A DNA stretch of 37,199 bases from Deltaproteobacteria bacterium (GTDB taxonomy: Bacteria; SAR324; XYD2-FULL-50-16), in assembly GCA_018645005.1 (NCBI GenBank), contig JABGPJ010000094.1, positions 1-37,199 of the forward strand, read 5' to 3'. Shown here in pieces: positions 9,060 to 16,131 of this stretch. The notes beneath the pieces were generated by a model, which was not told the DNA's origin, ran no database searches, and was given only the letters and a program-made list of their open reading frames with translations. The position numbers and the translations under genes are program-made. How positions within the stretch are numbered: the stretch's first letter is position 1; every line of letters begins with the position of its first letter.

Positions 9060-10360
9060 GTAGATACGATGAAATGAAGGCTCTGCTTGAAGCGGTCCAA
9101 TTCAACCTGAATCCGAAATCCAGGGGGAGCTTAAGAATATTGACTGCGCTGGGGGTCGTCGCTTTCGTTGTGGGATTGATTGGCGGATATCACCAGCAGG
9201 TCTGGCAGGCGCTGCTGGTGAACACGATGTTCTTTGGTGGGATTGCGCTCGGTGGTGTCATATTCTCTGTTATCTTTACGATTACCAGTGCACAGTGGGG
9301 CAGACCGATAAAAAGGCTGGCTGAGGCGATGGCCAGTTTCATTCCGGTCAGTGTAATGCTTTTGATGCTGCTGTTTTTTGGGATGGACTATTTCTTTGAA
9401 TGGGTAGATCCCCAGCGAGTGATACACGCGAAAGCAGGGTGGTTGAATGCCCCGTTTTTCATCATTCGCAATCTCTTCATGATGGGCCTGACTGTTATTA
9501 TCATCTGGATTTATCTCAAAGCGGTGCTCCGGCCGGATGTTGGTATGGCTAAGAAACTGACCGATTATAGTAACGCTTTTGCAGACAGACTCGTAAAAAA
9601 CTATACATCTCAAAAAACAGAAGAAGCCAGATCTGCCCAGACGGCGAAAAGACTGGCCCCTGTTCTGGGACTGGCGTTTGCTGCCCTGTGCACCCTGCAG
9701 GCCTTCGATTGGATGATGTCGATCGATCAGGAGTGGTTCAGCACGATGTTTGGTGTGCAGTACGCCATATCCAATCTGATCGGTGCCGCCGCTGCTTTGA
9801 TGATTATTTCGGGAATTGTGCGGGAAAAATTTGGACTTGAGGCGTATATCACCATCGATCGCTACCACGATCTATCCAAACTCACATTCGCCGCTTGTGC
9901 CATGTGGACCTATATGGTTTTTTCCCAGGTGCTCGTGATCTGGTACAGTAACCTGCCCGAAGAGACCCCGTATCTGATCTTGCGCATGCAGTCAGTGGAG
10001 TGGGGCTGGATGTTCTGGCTGATCCTGGTTGTTTTGTTCATTGTGCCCTTTTTTGGTCTGATGAGTCGAACCGCCTGTAACTCTATCTGGTTTTCCAGAT
10101 GGGTGGCTGTGGAGATCCTGGTGGGACTCTGGCTGGAAAAATATTTTCTGATCCTGCCCTCCATCCAGGAAAACAATATTGATAAAGGAATCCTTGCAGC
10201 AGGGAGAGGGCTCCCGGGTTTGAGCCTGAATATATTCGATCTCGCTATCACCCTGGGATTTCTGGGAACCTTTCTGCTCTGCTACATCTGGTTTCTGCAA
10301 AGGGTTCCCATGGTACCGATTTCAGATCAATTGTTTTTCAAAAAATCACTAGACCACTAG
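9056..10360 (+). CDS. actF: Alternative Complex III subunit ActF, second NrfD-like membrane subunit
   Basis: 434 residues with about ten transmembrane helices, homologous in layout to ActC. It contains an FDWMMSIDQEWFSTMFGVQYA motif region near the middle, characteristic of the ActF family (annotated as quinol:cytochrome c oxidoreductase quinone-binding subunit 2). In solved ACIII structures ActF lacks the ActC-type contact to the Fe-S subunit and has been discussed for proton handling. I chose ATG at 9056, which overlaps the actE stop, over an upstream in-frame ATG at 9014 inside actE. Confidence 0.92.
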   Translation: MSRYDEMKALLEAVQFNLNPKSRGSLRILTALGVVAFVVGLIGGYHQQVWQALLVNTMFFGGIALGGVIFSVIFTITSAQWGRPIKRLAEAMASFIPVSVMLLMLLFFGMDYFFEWVDPQRVIHAKAGWLNAPFFIIRNLFMMGLTVIIIWIYLKAVLRPDVGMAKKLTDYSNAFADRLVKNYTSQKTEEARSAQTAKRLAPVLGLAFAALCTLQAFDWMMSIDQEWFSTMFGVQYAISNLIGAAAALMIISGIVREKFGLEAYITIDRYHDLSKLTFAACAMWTYMVFSQVLVIWYSNLPEETPYLILRMQSVEWGWMFWLILVVLFIVPFFGLMSRTACNSIWFSRWVAVEILVGLWLEKYFLILPSIQENNIDKGILAAGRGLPGLSLNIFDLAITLGFLGTFLLCYIWFLQRVPMVPISDQLFFKKSLDH

Positions 10361-10371
10361 GAGCGTTTAAA

Positions 10372-10527
10372 ATGCTTGATTTTATTTTCCCCGTTCTGGC
10401 CTGGTTTGTTTGTATTGCTTTACTATCAGTGCCAGGATTGTGGGGCGGACTATTTACACTGACGTTGCTGGGACATCTGACCCAGTTTTTATTTAAGAAG
10501 AAATCGATTGCGGTTGATCGGAATTAA
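10372..10527 (+). CDS. Membrane miniprotein downstream of actF
   Basis: A 51-residue ORF, beginning MLDFIFPVLAWFVCIALL and ending KKKSIAVDRN, 11 bp after actF. CTAGGAG at the end of actF serves as its ribosome-binding site. It has one long or two short hydrophobic segments (residues 3-40) and a positively charged C-terminus. Its place at the end of the act operon suggests a small ACIII-associated subunit or assembly factor, but I do not recognise a family. Its TAA stop is also the left copy of the 3-bp target duplication of repeat copy C, so the insertion left the protein unchanged. Confidence 0.6.
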   Translation: MLDFIFPVLAWFVCIALLSVPGLWGGLFTLTLLGHLTQFLFKKKSIAVDRN

Positions 10528-10626
10528 GGGTCGGCTCAAAAATTACTTGGCATTCTGTCGGCAAAATGTCCAGTCTTTTGGGGGCTTTTGCGGACAGATT
10601 ATGTAAAGTTATTTTTGTACGATCCC
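10528..10626 (+). repeat. Palindromic repeat family 1, copy C (99 bp basic form, open frame)
   Basis: It begins GGGTCGGCTCAAAAATTAC and ends TTTTTGTACGATCCC, flanked on both sides by TAA. Length is exactly 99 bp. Read from the GGGTCGGC end, frame 1 is open for 33 codons (GSAQKLLGILSAKCPVF, then WGLLRTDYVKLFLYDP), matching copy G inside the dehydrogenase gene. Here it is intergenic, between the act operon and nosZ. It also creates a spurious in-frame upstream extension of nosZ beginning at 10566. Confidence 0.88.
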
Positions 10627-10754
10627 TAAAACCTTTTTTTCATTCCGCTGGAGTGATGAGCCAGTTTGGGATGATTTTTCGCCGGGTGTCACGGTGTGGC
10701 AAAAGTGAAGCCCCGGGTAATAAGATTTTGTTAAACCTTAAAAGGGAGGATCAA

Positions 10755-12692
10755 ATGTTTAACAAATTGAAAAGTACGGTTCAACTTGTTCTTTTCAGCA
10801 TGGTTTTTGTGGGACTCGCTTCTGTCGGGTTCGCACAATCTCTGCAGGAAGTGATGAAGGAGAGAGGCTTATCTCAACAGGATTTACTGGCTGCAGCGAA
10901 GACCTTTCATCCGTCAGGAAAAAAAGATGATTACGTCGTCTTTTCATCCGGCGGACAATCCGGGCAGGTGATTGTTTACGGCGTGCCTTCCATGCGGATT
11001 ATGAAATATATCGCCGTTTTCACACCAGAGCCCTGGCAGGGGTATGGATATGCTGATGTAGAGAGCACCCGGATCCTGGAAGAAGGATATATACGGGGCA
11101 AAAAAATCACCTGGGGGGATACCCATCATCCTGCCATTTCAGAGACAAATGGCGAATATGATGGGCAGTATCTGTTTATCAACGATAAAGCCAACCCGCG
11201 GATTGCTGTTATCGATCTGAAAACTTTCTCCACCACTCAGATTGTGGTGAATCCGATTATGAAGAGTGAACACGGTGGTGCTTTCGTGACGCCGAATACA
11301 GAATATATCCTGGAAGCGTCTCAATACGCGGCACCTTACGAGAATAAGTACGTCCCCCTGGAAGAATTCAATGACAAGTACCGCGGGGCGATGACTTTCT
11401 GGAAATTCAGCCGCAAGAAGGGCAAGATTCAAAAAAACAAATCTTTTTCTGTTGAATTGCCCCCTTACTGGCAGGATCTGTCCGATTCCGGCAAGCTTGA
11501 AAGTAAAGGCTGGGTTTTCACCAACTCGTTTAATTCCGAACGGTATATCGGTGGATTCGGTAAAAGCAATATCAAAAAGTGGAGTAACCGTCTGCCCCAT
11601 GAGGCAGGAGTCTCATCAAAAGATACGGACTACCTGCACATGATCCATCTGGAGACTGCCAAAAAGCTTTTTAAGCAGGGTAAATTCAAGAAGTTCAACG
11701 GGCATGCTGTGATCAGCATCAAAGAGATGGTAAAGAACAATGCGCTTTTCCTGATTCCCGAGCCTAAAAGTCCCCATGGCGTTATGATCGATCCGAGTGG
11801 TCGTTATATCACCGTTTCCGGAAAGCTGGATACCCATGTGTCTGTATATGACATCAGAAAAATGACAGCTTTGATCAAGAAAAAGGAATTTGCCAGCACA
11901 GATTCATATGGAATTCCAATTCTCAGTATGACCAAGTCGTTGCACGGACAGGTCGAACTGGGATTGGGACCTTTGCATACACAGTATGACAAGGCCAAAG
12001 GCATTGCGTATACCTCACTTTACGTTGACTCGGCGATTGCCAGATGGGATTTTCTGAAATTGAAGCTGATCGAAAAGATCCCCATCAATTACAATGTCGG
12101 TCACCTGGTTTCTGCAGAAGGTGATACCGTTTCTCCAGATGGTAAATATCTGATCGCGTTGAACAAGCTGGCCATCGATCGTTTTATCCAGGTGGGCCCG
12201 CTGCATCCCCAGAACCATCAGCTGATTGATATTACGCCGGGCAGAAAGATGCAGCTTTTGTATGACATGCCTTTGCCGTTGGGAGAGCCCCACTATGCCG
12301 TGATGATGAAAGCGGATAAATTGAAGACCATCAAGCGGTTCAAGAAAAAGTGGTTTAAACATAGAGTAAAACCAGGCAGAGAAAAGGTGACACGCAAAGG
12401 GAATCAGGTCACGGTCCACTCGACCCTGATTCGAAGTCATTTCAGCCCTGAAGTCATCGAAGTAAAACTCGGTGATGAGATCACCTGGCATGTAACAAAC
12501 CTGGAACGAGCGCAGGATGAAACCCACGGTTTCTCAATTGGCGTCTATAATGTCAATGGGAGTCTGGAACCGGGCGAAACCAATACCTTTAAATTCAAAG
12601 CCGATCGGGAAGGTGTATTTCCGTTTTACTGCACAGAATTCTGTTCAGCGCTGCATCTCGAAATGATGGGATATTTGCTTGTCAAACCATAA
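10755..12692 (+). CDS. nosZ: Nitrous-oxide reductase NosZ, Sec-type (clade II)
   Basis: 645 residues; periplasmic, N2O + 2e- + 2H+ to N2 + H2O. The signal peptide (residues 1-28, ending VGFAQ) is Sec-type with no twin Arg, the mark of clade II NosZ. CuZ-ligand His candidates in the seven-bladed propeller are DTHHP (124-125), SEHGG (173), SPHGV (341), LGPLHTQYD (407), NVGHLV (450) and QNHQL (488). The C-terminal cupredoxin has the CuA set H591 and C626-x3-C630-x3-H634-x2-M637 (CTEFCSALHLEM). All key ligands seem present, so it should be active. ATG at 10755 follows AAAGGGAGG; the open frame extends back to 10566 through repeat copy C but lacks a signal peptide there. Confidence 0.97.
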   Translation: MFNKLKSTVQLVLFSMVFVGLASVGFAQSLQEVMKERGLSQQDLLAAAKTFHPSGKKDDYVVFSSGGQSGQVIVYGVPSMRIMKYIAVFTPEPWQGYGYADVESTRILEEGYIRGKKITWGDTHHPAISETNGEYDGQYLFINDKANPRIAVIDLKTFSTTQIVVNPIMKSEHGGAFVTPNTEYILEASQYAAPYENKYVPLEEFNDKYRGAMTFWKFSRKKGKIQKNKSFSVELPPYWQDLSDSGKLESKGWVFTNSFNSERYIGGFGKSNIKKWSNRLPHEAGVSSKDTDYLHMIHLETAKKLFKQGKFKKFNGHAVISIKEMVKNNALFLIPEPKSPHGVMIDPSGRYITVSGKLDTHVSVYDIRKMTALIKKKEFASTDSYGIPILSMTKSLHGQVELGLGPLHTQYDKAKGIAYTSLYVDSAIARWDFLKLKLIEKIPINYNVGHLVSAEGDTVSPDGKYLIALNKLAIDRFIQVGPLHPQNHQLIDITPGRKMQLLYDMPLPLGEPHYAVMMKADKLKTIKRFKKKWFKHRVKPGREKVTRKGNQVTVHSTLIRSHFSPEVIEVKLGDEITWHVTNLERAQDETHGFSIGVYNVNGSLEPGETNTFKFKADREGVFPFYCTEFCSALHLEMMGYLLVKP

Positions 12693-12712
12693 CGTTATCG
12701 AATCGAAAATAA

Positions 12713-12744
12713 CTCCGCTGGGGGGCAAAGGCCCCACAGCGGAG
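12713..12744 (+). other. Strong stem-loop just after nosZ
   Basis: CTCCGCTG (12713-12720) pairs perfectly with CAGCGGAG (12737-12744). Inside, GGGGC (12722-12726) pairs with GCCCC (12731-12735) around an AAAG loop, with one mismatch in between. No T-run follows, so it is not a classical intrinsic terminator. It more likely stabilises the 3' end of nosZ mRNA or attenuates transcription into the downstream genes, which would raise nosZ levels relative to them. Confidence 0.7.
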
Positions 12745-12793
12745 AAGGTTGATAGATGATAACCATTTAACAATATGAAAAAGAGGAATTCAT

Positions 12794-13303
12794 ATGAAAA
12801 GGTTAAATAAGAAGCTGGTATCCTTATTTATTGCGCTGATGGTGACCCTCAGCATGGCAGGGGTTGGCGCTGCCGCGGGCTATAAGGATGACTATAACGC
12901 CAAAGTGAAACAGAATAATGCCACAATTGGTGTCATTGCGGGTGTCATAAACTATGTCTGTCCCAGATTGGTACCGGACAGTACCAATATCTGCAAGCCG
13001 AAAGACCCTGTAGGATCAGCAGTAGGGGTCCAGAAATATATGGAAAAAAATTGGGACAGAGAAGAAGATGATATTGAAGATGCTGAGATGCCTGCAGGAT
13101 TGAAGAATAAAACTGCCGCTTTGCAATTCTGGGACGCGGTGGAGCAGTTCAAGCTGCACTATGGGTACCGTGCTACAGCCAAAAAACTGGCTGGGCAGGG
13201 CAACTGGGAAGAAGCCTTTCTGAACGAAGAGATGGCATTCCAATATCTGGTGAAGTGCGCCAGCAGAGGTATATTTTCTAAAAAACTCGTAGATGGAGAA
13301 TAG
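12794..13303 (+). CDS. Exported protein of unknown function directly downstream of nosZ
   Basis: 169 residues with a clear Sec signal peptide (residues 1-28, cleavage near AGVGAAAGY), so periplasmic. The mature part is small and mostly helical-looking. It has three Cys (residues 56, 67 and 155), an acidic patch EEDDIEDAEMP near 90-100 and aromatic-rich helices (ALQFWDAVEQFKLHYGYRA). There is no heme motif and no CXXC. AAGAGGAA precedes the ATG. Position between nosZ and the nos cytochromes suggests a role in NosZ function or maturation, but I recognise no family and would not call it NosB. Confidence 0.85.
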   Translation: MKRLNKKLVSLFIALMVTLSMAGVGAAAGYKDDYNAKVKQNNATIGVIAGVINYVCPRLVPDSTNICKPKDPVGSAVGVQKYMEKNWDREEDDIEDAEMPAGLKNKTAALQFWDAVEQFKLHYGYRATAKKLAGQGNWEEAFLNEEMAFQYLVKCASRGIFSKKLVDGE

Positions 13304-13319
13304 AGCTTAATCTGTTTTG

Positions 13320-13360
13320 CCTGTCAGAGTGCTGTTTTTTTTACAGCTCTGGTGGGCAGG
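13320..13360 (+). other. Imperfect stem-loop after the unknown exported protein
   Basis: GAGTGCTGT (13327-13335) pairs with ACAGCTCT (13343-13350) around a T-rich loop. The outer CCTGTC (13320-13325) can pair loosely with GGGCAGG. The T-run is in the loop rather than after the stem, so terminator function is doubtful. The 13304-13627 gap otherwise holds only repeat copy D. Confidence 0.4.
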
Positions 13361-13493
13361 ATTGAAAAGAAGCACATTGAAAGTTAGGACGCTGGCAAAA
13401 ACGAGTTTGTTTTGATATCATCAGCCGTATATTTGCGTGAATCGGTTCTTTCTGGCTGATTTTCGAAAATTTCGGATTGAGGCAGACAACTTA

Positions 13494-13592
13494 GGGTCGG
13501 CTCAAAAATTAATTGGCATTCTGTCAGCAAAATGTCCAGTCTTTATGGGACTTTTGCGGACAGCTTATGCCAGGTTATTTTTGTACGATCCC
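13494..13592 (+). repeat. Palindromic repeat family 1, copy D (99 bp basic form, open frame)
   Basis: GGGTCGGCTCAAAAATTAAT to TTTTTGTACGATCCC, exactly 99 bp, with TA on both sides. As in copies C and G the 33-codon frame is open (GSAQKLIGILSAKCPVF, then MGLLRTAYARLFLYDP). It lies 35 bp upstream of a cytochrome c gene, so its right arm may be in that gene's leader. Confidence 0.88.
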
Positions 13593-13627
13593 TAAGTCAC
13601 TAATACTGAAAATTATAAAGGATCTCA

Positions 13628-14209
13628 ATGGGTAATAAGGTCATGGTCTCATTGCTGGTGATGCCACTCTTCTTTTTAATCCAGTCAACCGGATTTGCGG
13701 TAGATGGAGAGGCACTGTTTGTCAAACTGACTTGTCCGACCTGCCATGGCCAGCAGGGGAAAGGTATGTTTCGAGATAAAACCAAGGCCCGCTACCGCCT
13801 CAAGAAGAGATACAGGAAAAAGTTGAAAGAAGTGGGAGTCCCAGCCAGTATTATCAAGAAGCTGAAACCTCTGTATAAAAAGAAATTTAAAAAAGAAGAA
13901 AAATTTATCACAGCCGTTACAGAGATATTAGGCCAGAAGATTACCAGGCAGTACCGCGAGAAACTGATCGCAGGTGCAGGGAAAGTGAGTTATCGCAAGG
14001 GTGACCCCATCAAGGGATTTGAAAATTACCCGAAGCTGGCCGGCAATAAAAAAATCTACCTCTACACCCAGATGAAAGATATCCTGGAAGGAAGACGGGT
14101 AAATGGCAATACCAAGGCTATGCTGGGTGTCAAGCCTTTCCTGGATGCCAATAAAGTTAAAGATAATGATTTTAAGGCAATCGCTGAGTATTTGTCCAAG
14201 GTGAAGTAA
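13628..14209 (+). CDS. Monoheme cytochrome c with an internal lysine-rich helical insertion
   Basis: 193 residues, Sec signal peptide (1-25), one heme motif CPTCH at 36-40 followed by GQQGKGM. In ordinary small cytochromes c the P-x-LAG segment follows the heme within about 15-20 residues. Here PKLAG is at about 135, separated from the heme by about 85 residues rich in Lys and Arg (about 48-125). The C-terminal end (YLYTQMKDILEGRR, KAML, AIAEYLSKVK) is a normal cytochrome fold, with Met165 a candidate axial ligand. The insertion resembles one in the next gene. Probable electron carrier to NosZ (NosC-like role inferred). AAAGGA precedes the ATG. Confidence 0.88.
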   Translation: MGNKVMVSLLVMPLFFLIQSTGFAVDGEALFVKLTCPTCHGQQGKGMFRDKTKARYRLKKRYRKKLKEVGVPASIIKKLKPLYKKKFKKEEKFITAVTEILGQKITRQYREKLIAGAGKVSYRKGDPIKGFENYPKLAGNKKIYLYTQMKDILEGRRVNGNTKAMLGVKPFLDANKVKDNDFKAIAEYLSKVK

Positions 14210-14339
14210 ATGTGTCTTATACCAAATCGGGCTCTATAAAGGCATTCTTTTAATCCCTCCTGACTGGAAGAACGCATGCTGACCGGTTTTACGTTGTAGC
14301 AGGCACATGAAGCTAATAATCGTATAAAATGGAAAACAT

Positions 14340-15284
14340 ATGAAAATAACAAACGGTGGAGTGATAAATAGAGCGATTCTGGGACTGTTGGTTCTTTTTT
14401 TAACAGCCCTGATAATGCCCTCCTCGATTACAGCCGCTGGTGCCGCGAAGTGGGGCACAAGTGAGAGGGAAGCATTGGATGCGCTGACATTGGAAGGGGA
14501 TGTAGAAGAAGGCGAAGAGGTTTATGAAATTTGCTCAGCCTGCCATTTACCGACCGGATGGGGCGATCCTCCAGGTACATTTCCACAACTGGCGGGACAG
14601 CATGCGACCGTTCTGATAAAACAGATCGCAGATATCCGGGCCGGAAATCGCGACAATCCGACGATGTACCCCTTTGCTATCCAGATTGAAGGAGCACAGG
14701 AATTGGCTGATGCGTCGGCTTATATGCAGACATTGAAAATGAACCCCAATCCTTTGCGTGGACCTGCAGGACCGTCTTTTTTACTGAGTAATCTAAGGAA
14801 AGACCTTTCTGATCACTCCCTTGATGGCCTTGAGAAAATTGTGGGGGGTGCTGTGTTTAAAAAGCTGAAGAAGCTGGAAGAAAAAGAGTTCAAGTCAAAA
14901 AAGAGCTTTCAAAACGCCATTAAAAAATCCATCGGTGCAGCTGCATTCAAAAAGCATGGGGCCGTGATCACCAAATATGCAGATTGGACAACGGATCTCA
15001 AGCTTGGGAAAAAACTGTATGATGTAAACTGTGTACAGTGTCATGGAGACCATGGTCAGGGGAGTTATAAAGATTACTATCCCGTTATTGCCGGACAGAC
15101 GTATTTGTATCTTGTGCGTCAGTTCCATTGGATCAAAGTCGGAAAAAGAAGAAACGCCAACCCGGATATGGTAAAACAGATCAAGGGATTCAGCGATCTG
15201 GATATGAGAAGTGTCGTTGATTACGCATCGCGGTTTAAAATGCGGGCCGGTGACTGGAAAAAAATTGAAGTGGATGACGAATAG
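14340..15284 (+). CDS. Diheme cytochrome c (c4-like) with lysine-rich linker
   Basis: 314 residues, Sec signal peptide (1-34). Two heme motifs: CSACH at 65-69 and CVQCH at 231-235. Each is followed by a P-x-LAG or VIAGQ segment and candidate Met ligands (M109, M277), giving two cytochrome-c domains. They are joined by about 80 residues, of which about 163-213 (KKLKKLEEKEFKSKKSF region) align by eye with the insertion in the upstream cytochrome. Clade II nos loci typically encode two cytochromes c (NosC1/NosC2), and this pair could fill that role. Start at ATG 14340; no strong ribosome-binding site is visible. Confidence 0.9.
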   Translation: MKITNGGVINRAILGLLVLFLTALIMPSSITAAGAAKWGTSEREALDALTLEGDVEEGEEVYEICSACHLPTGWGDPPGTFPQLAGQHATVLIKQIADIRAGNRDNPTMYPFAIQIEGAQELADASAYMQTLKMNPNPLRGPAGPSFLLSNLRKDLSDHSLDGLEKIVGGAVFKKLKKLEEKEFKSKKSFQNAIKKSIGAAAFKKHGAVITKYADWTTDLKLGKKLYDVNCVQCHGDHGQGSYKDYYPVIAGQTYLYLVRQFHWIKVGKRRNANPDMVKQIKGFSDLDMRSVVDYASRFKMRAGDWKKIEVDDE

Positions 15285-15306
15285 GTGATTTAAAAAGGAT
15301 ATAATC

Positions 15307-16131
15307 ATGGATGAAAGTATTAAAAAACGGCTCAGATTAGCCAATATTCTGGGTCTGCTAGCCATCTTGCTCTTTGTGGGGACTTACACCCTGAAGACGG
15401 TGTTTATCTATCATGATCCGATCGCCATGGAAGATGAAGAGGATGAAGTGGAGGAAAATGAATCTTTTCAGCCCTTTTCTATTTTTATCCCGGCTGGCAC
15501 AGAGAGTTACGAGCCCCCTTTGGACTACTTGAAGGAGTTAATGGGAGATATAATATGGGATTATCGCCCAACCGGTTTATATGCATACCTGATTGGTTAT
15601 CAGACCATCCCCGTTTGGCGGGTTTCCCTGGAGGCGCCTCAGTACCCCAAAGCAGCATTTCCGGATGGTGTGCCGGTCTTTTTTCATCTGACTGATTTCA
15701 GCGGTAAAGTCAGTGAAATGAATACGATCAACCATTATATCGGCATGGATCCTATGGAAGTGGGAGCGATATTTGTGCGACAGATCGTACCCTTTGTCTA
15801 CCTGATATTCTTTCTGATGTTGGTGGGGTATCTGTTTTACCAGGGAAAGGGTTGGTGGATTCTGGGATTGGTTCCGGCTTTAATGCCTTGGTACTACCTG
15901 TTCTTCTACAGTAAATGGCTCTACTGGTTTGGGCACAATCTGCATGAATTTGGTCAGTTTACGATTAAACCGTTTATGCCGACTGTTCTTGGCGACGGTA
16001 AGGTGGCTCAATTCACCACTCACTCTTATCCTACCGTCGGATTTTTCTTCTTACTCGCTATCTTCGTTCTACTGATACTTTCGATTTTGATAAAACGAAA
16101 GGCATTTAGAGATGCGAAATCCGATGCATAA
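15307..16131 (+). CDS. Integral membrane protein of unknown function in the nos cluster
   Basis: 274 residues. About four transmembrane helices (12-34, 158-178, 182-200, 243-262). A large exposed domain (35-155) begins with an acidic run of Glu and Asp (41-52). A His-containing stretch (WFGHNLHEFGQF, and later FTTHSYPT) lies between the last helices. Clade II nos operons often carry a membrane protein called NosB between nosZ and nosD. This gene sits in that place, but I cannot confirm homology. It overlaps the nosD start by 20 bases and follows the diheme cytochrome by 22 bases. Confidence 0.8.
   Translation: MDESIKKRLRLANILGLLAILLFVGTYTLKTVFIYHDPIAMEDEEDEVEENESFQPFSIFIPAGTESYEPPLDYLKELMGDIIWDYRPTGLYAYLIGYQTIPVWRVSLEAPQYPKAAFPDGVPVFFHLTDFSGKVSEMNTINHYIGMDPMEVGAIFVRQIVPFVYLIFFLMLVGYLFYQGKGWWILGLVPALMPWYYLFFYSKWLYWFGHNLHEFGQFTIKPFMPTVLGDGKVAQFTTHSYPTVGFFFLLAIFVLLILSILIKRKAFRDAKSDA

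Noticed and set aside
9131-9868. 245-codon minus-strand ORF inside actF
   Set aside because: Antisense shadow rich in His, Arg and Gln; actF on the other strand is unambiguous.
10566-10754. Upstream extension of nosZ by 63 codons
   Set aside because: It is the alternate frame of repeat copy C plus spacer. It has no ribosome-binding site and would bury the Sec signal peptide; ATG 10755 has AAAGGGAGG.
12747-12761. FNR-like site (TTGATAGATGATAAC)
   Set aside because: Only the first half-site fits TTGAT-N4-ATCAA, and it lies inside the operon after a stem-loop.
13675-14000. Cytochrome insertion as an old family-1 repeat insertion
   Set aside because: The lysine-rich segment shows no DNA or peptide similarity to the 33-codon element, and no inverted ends flank it.
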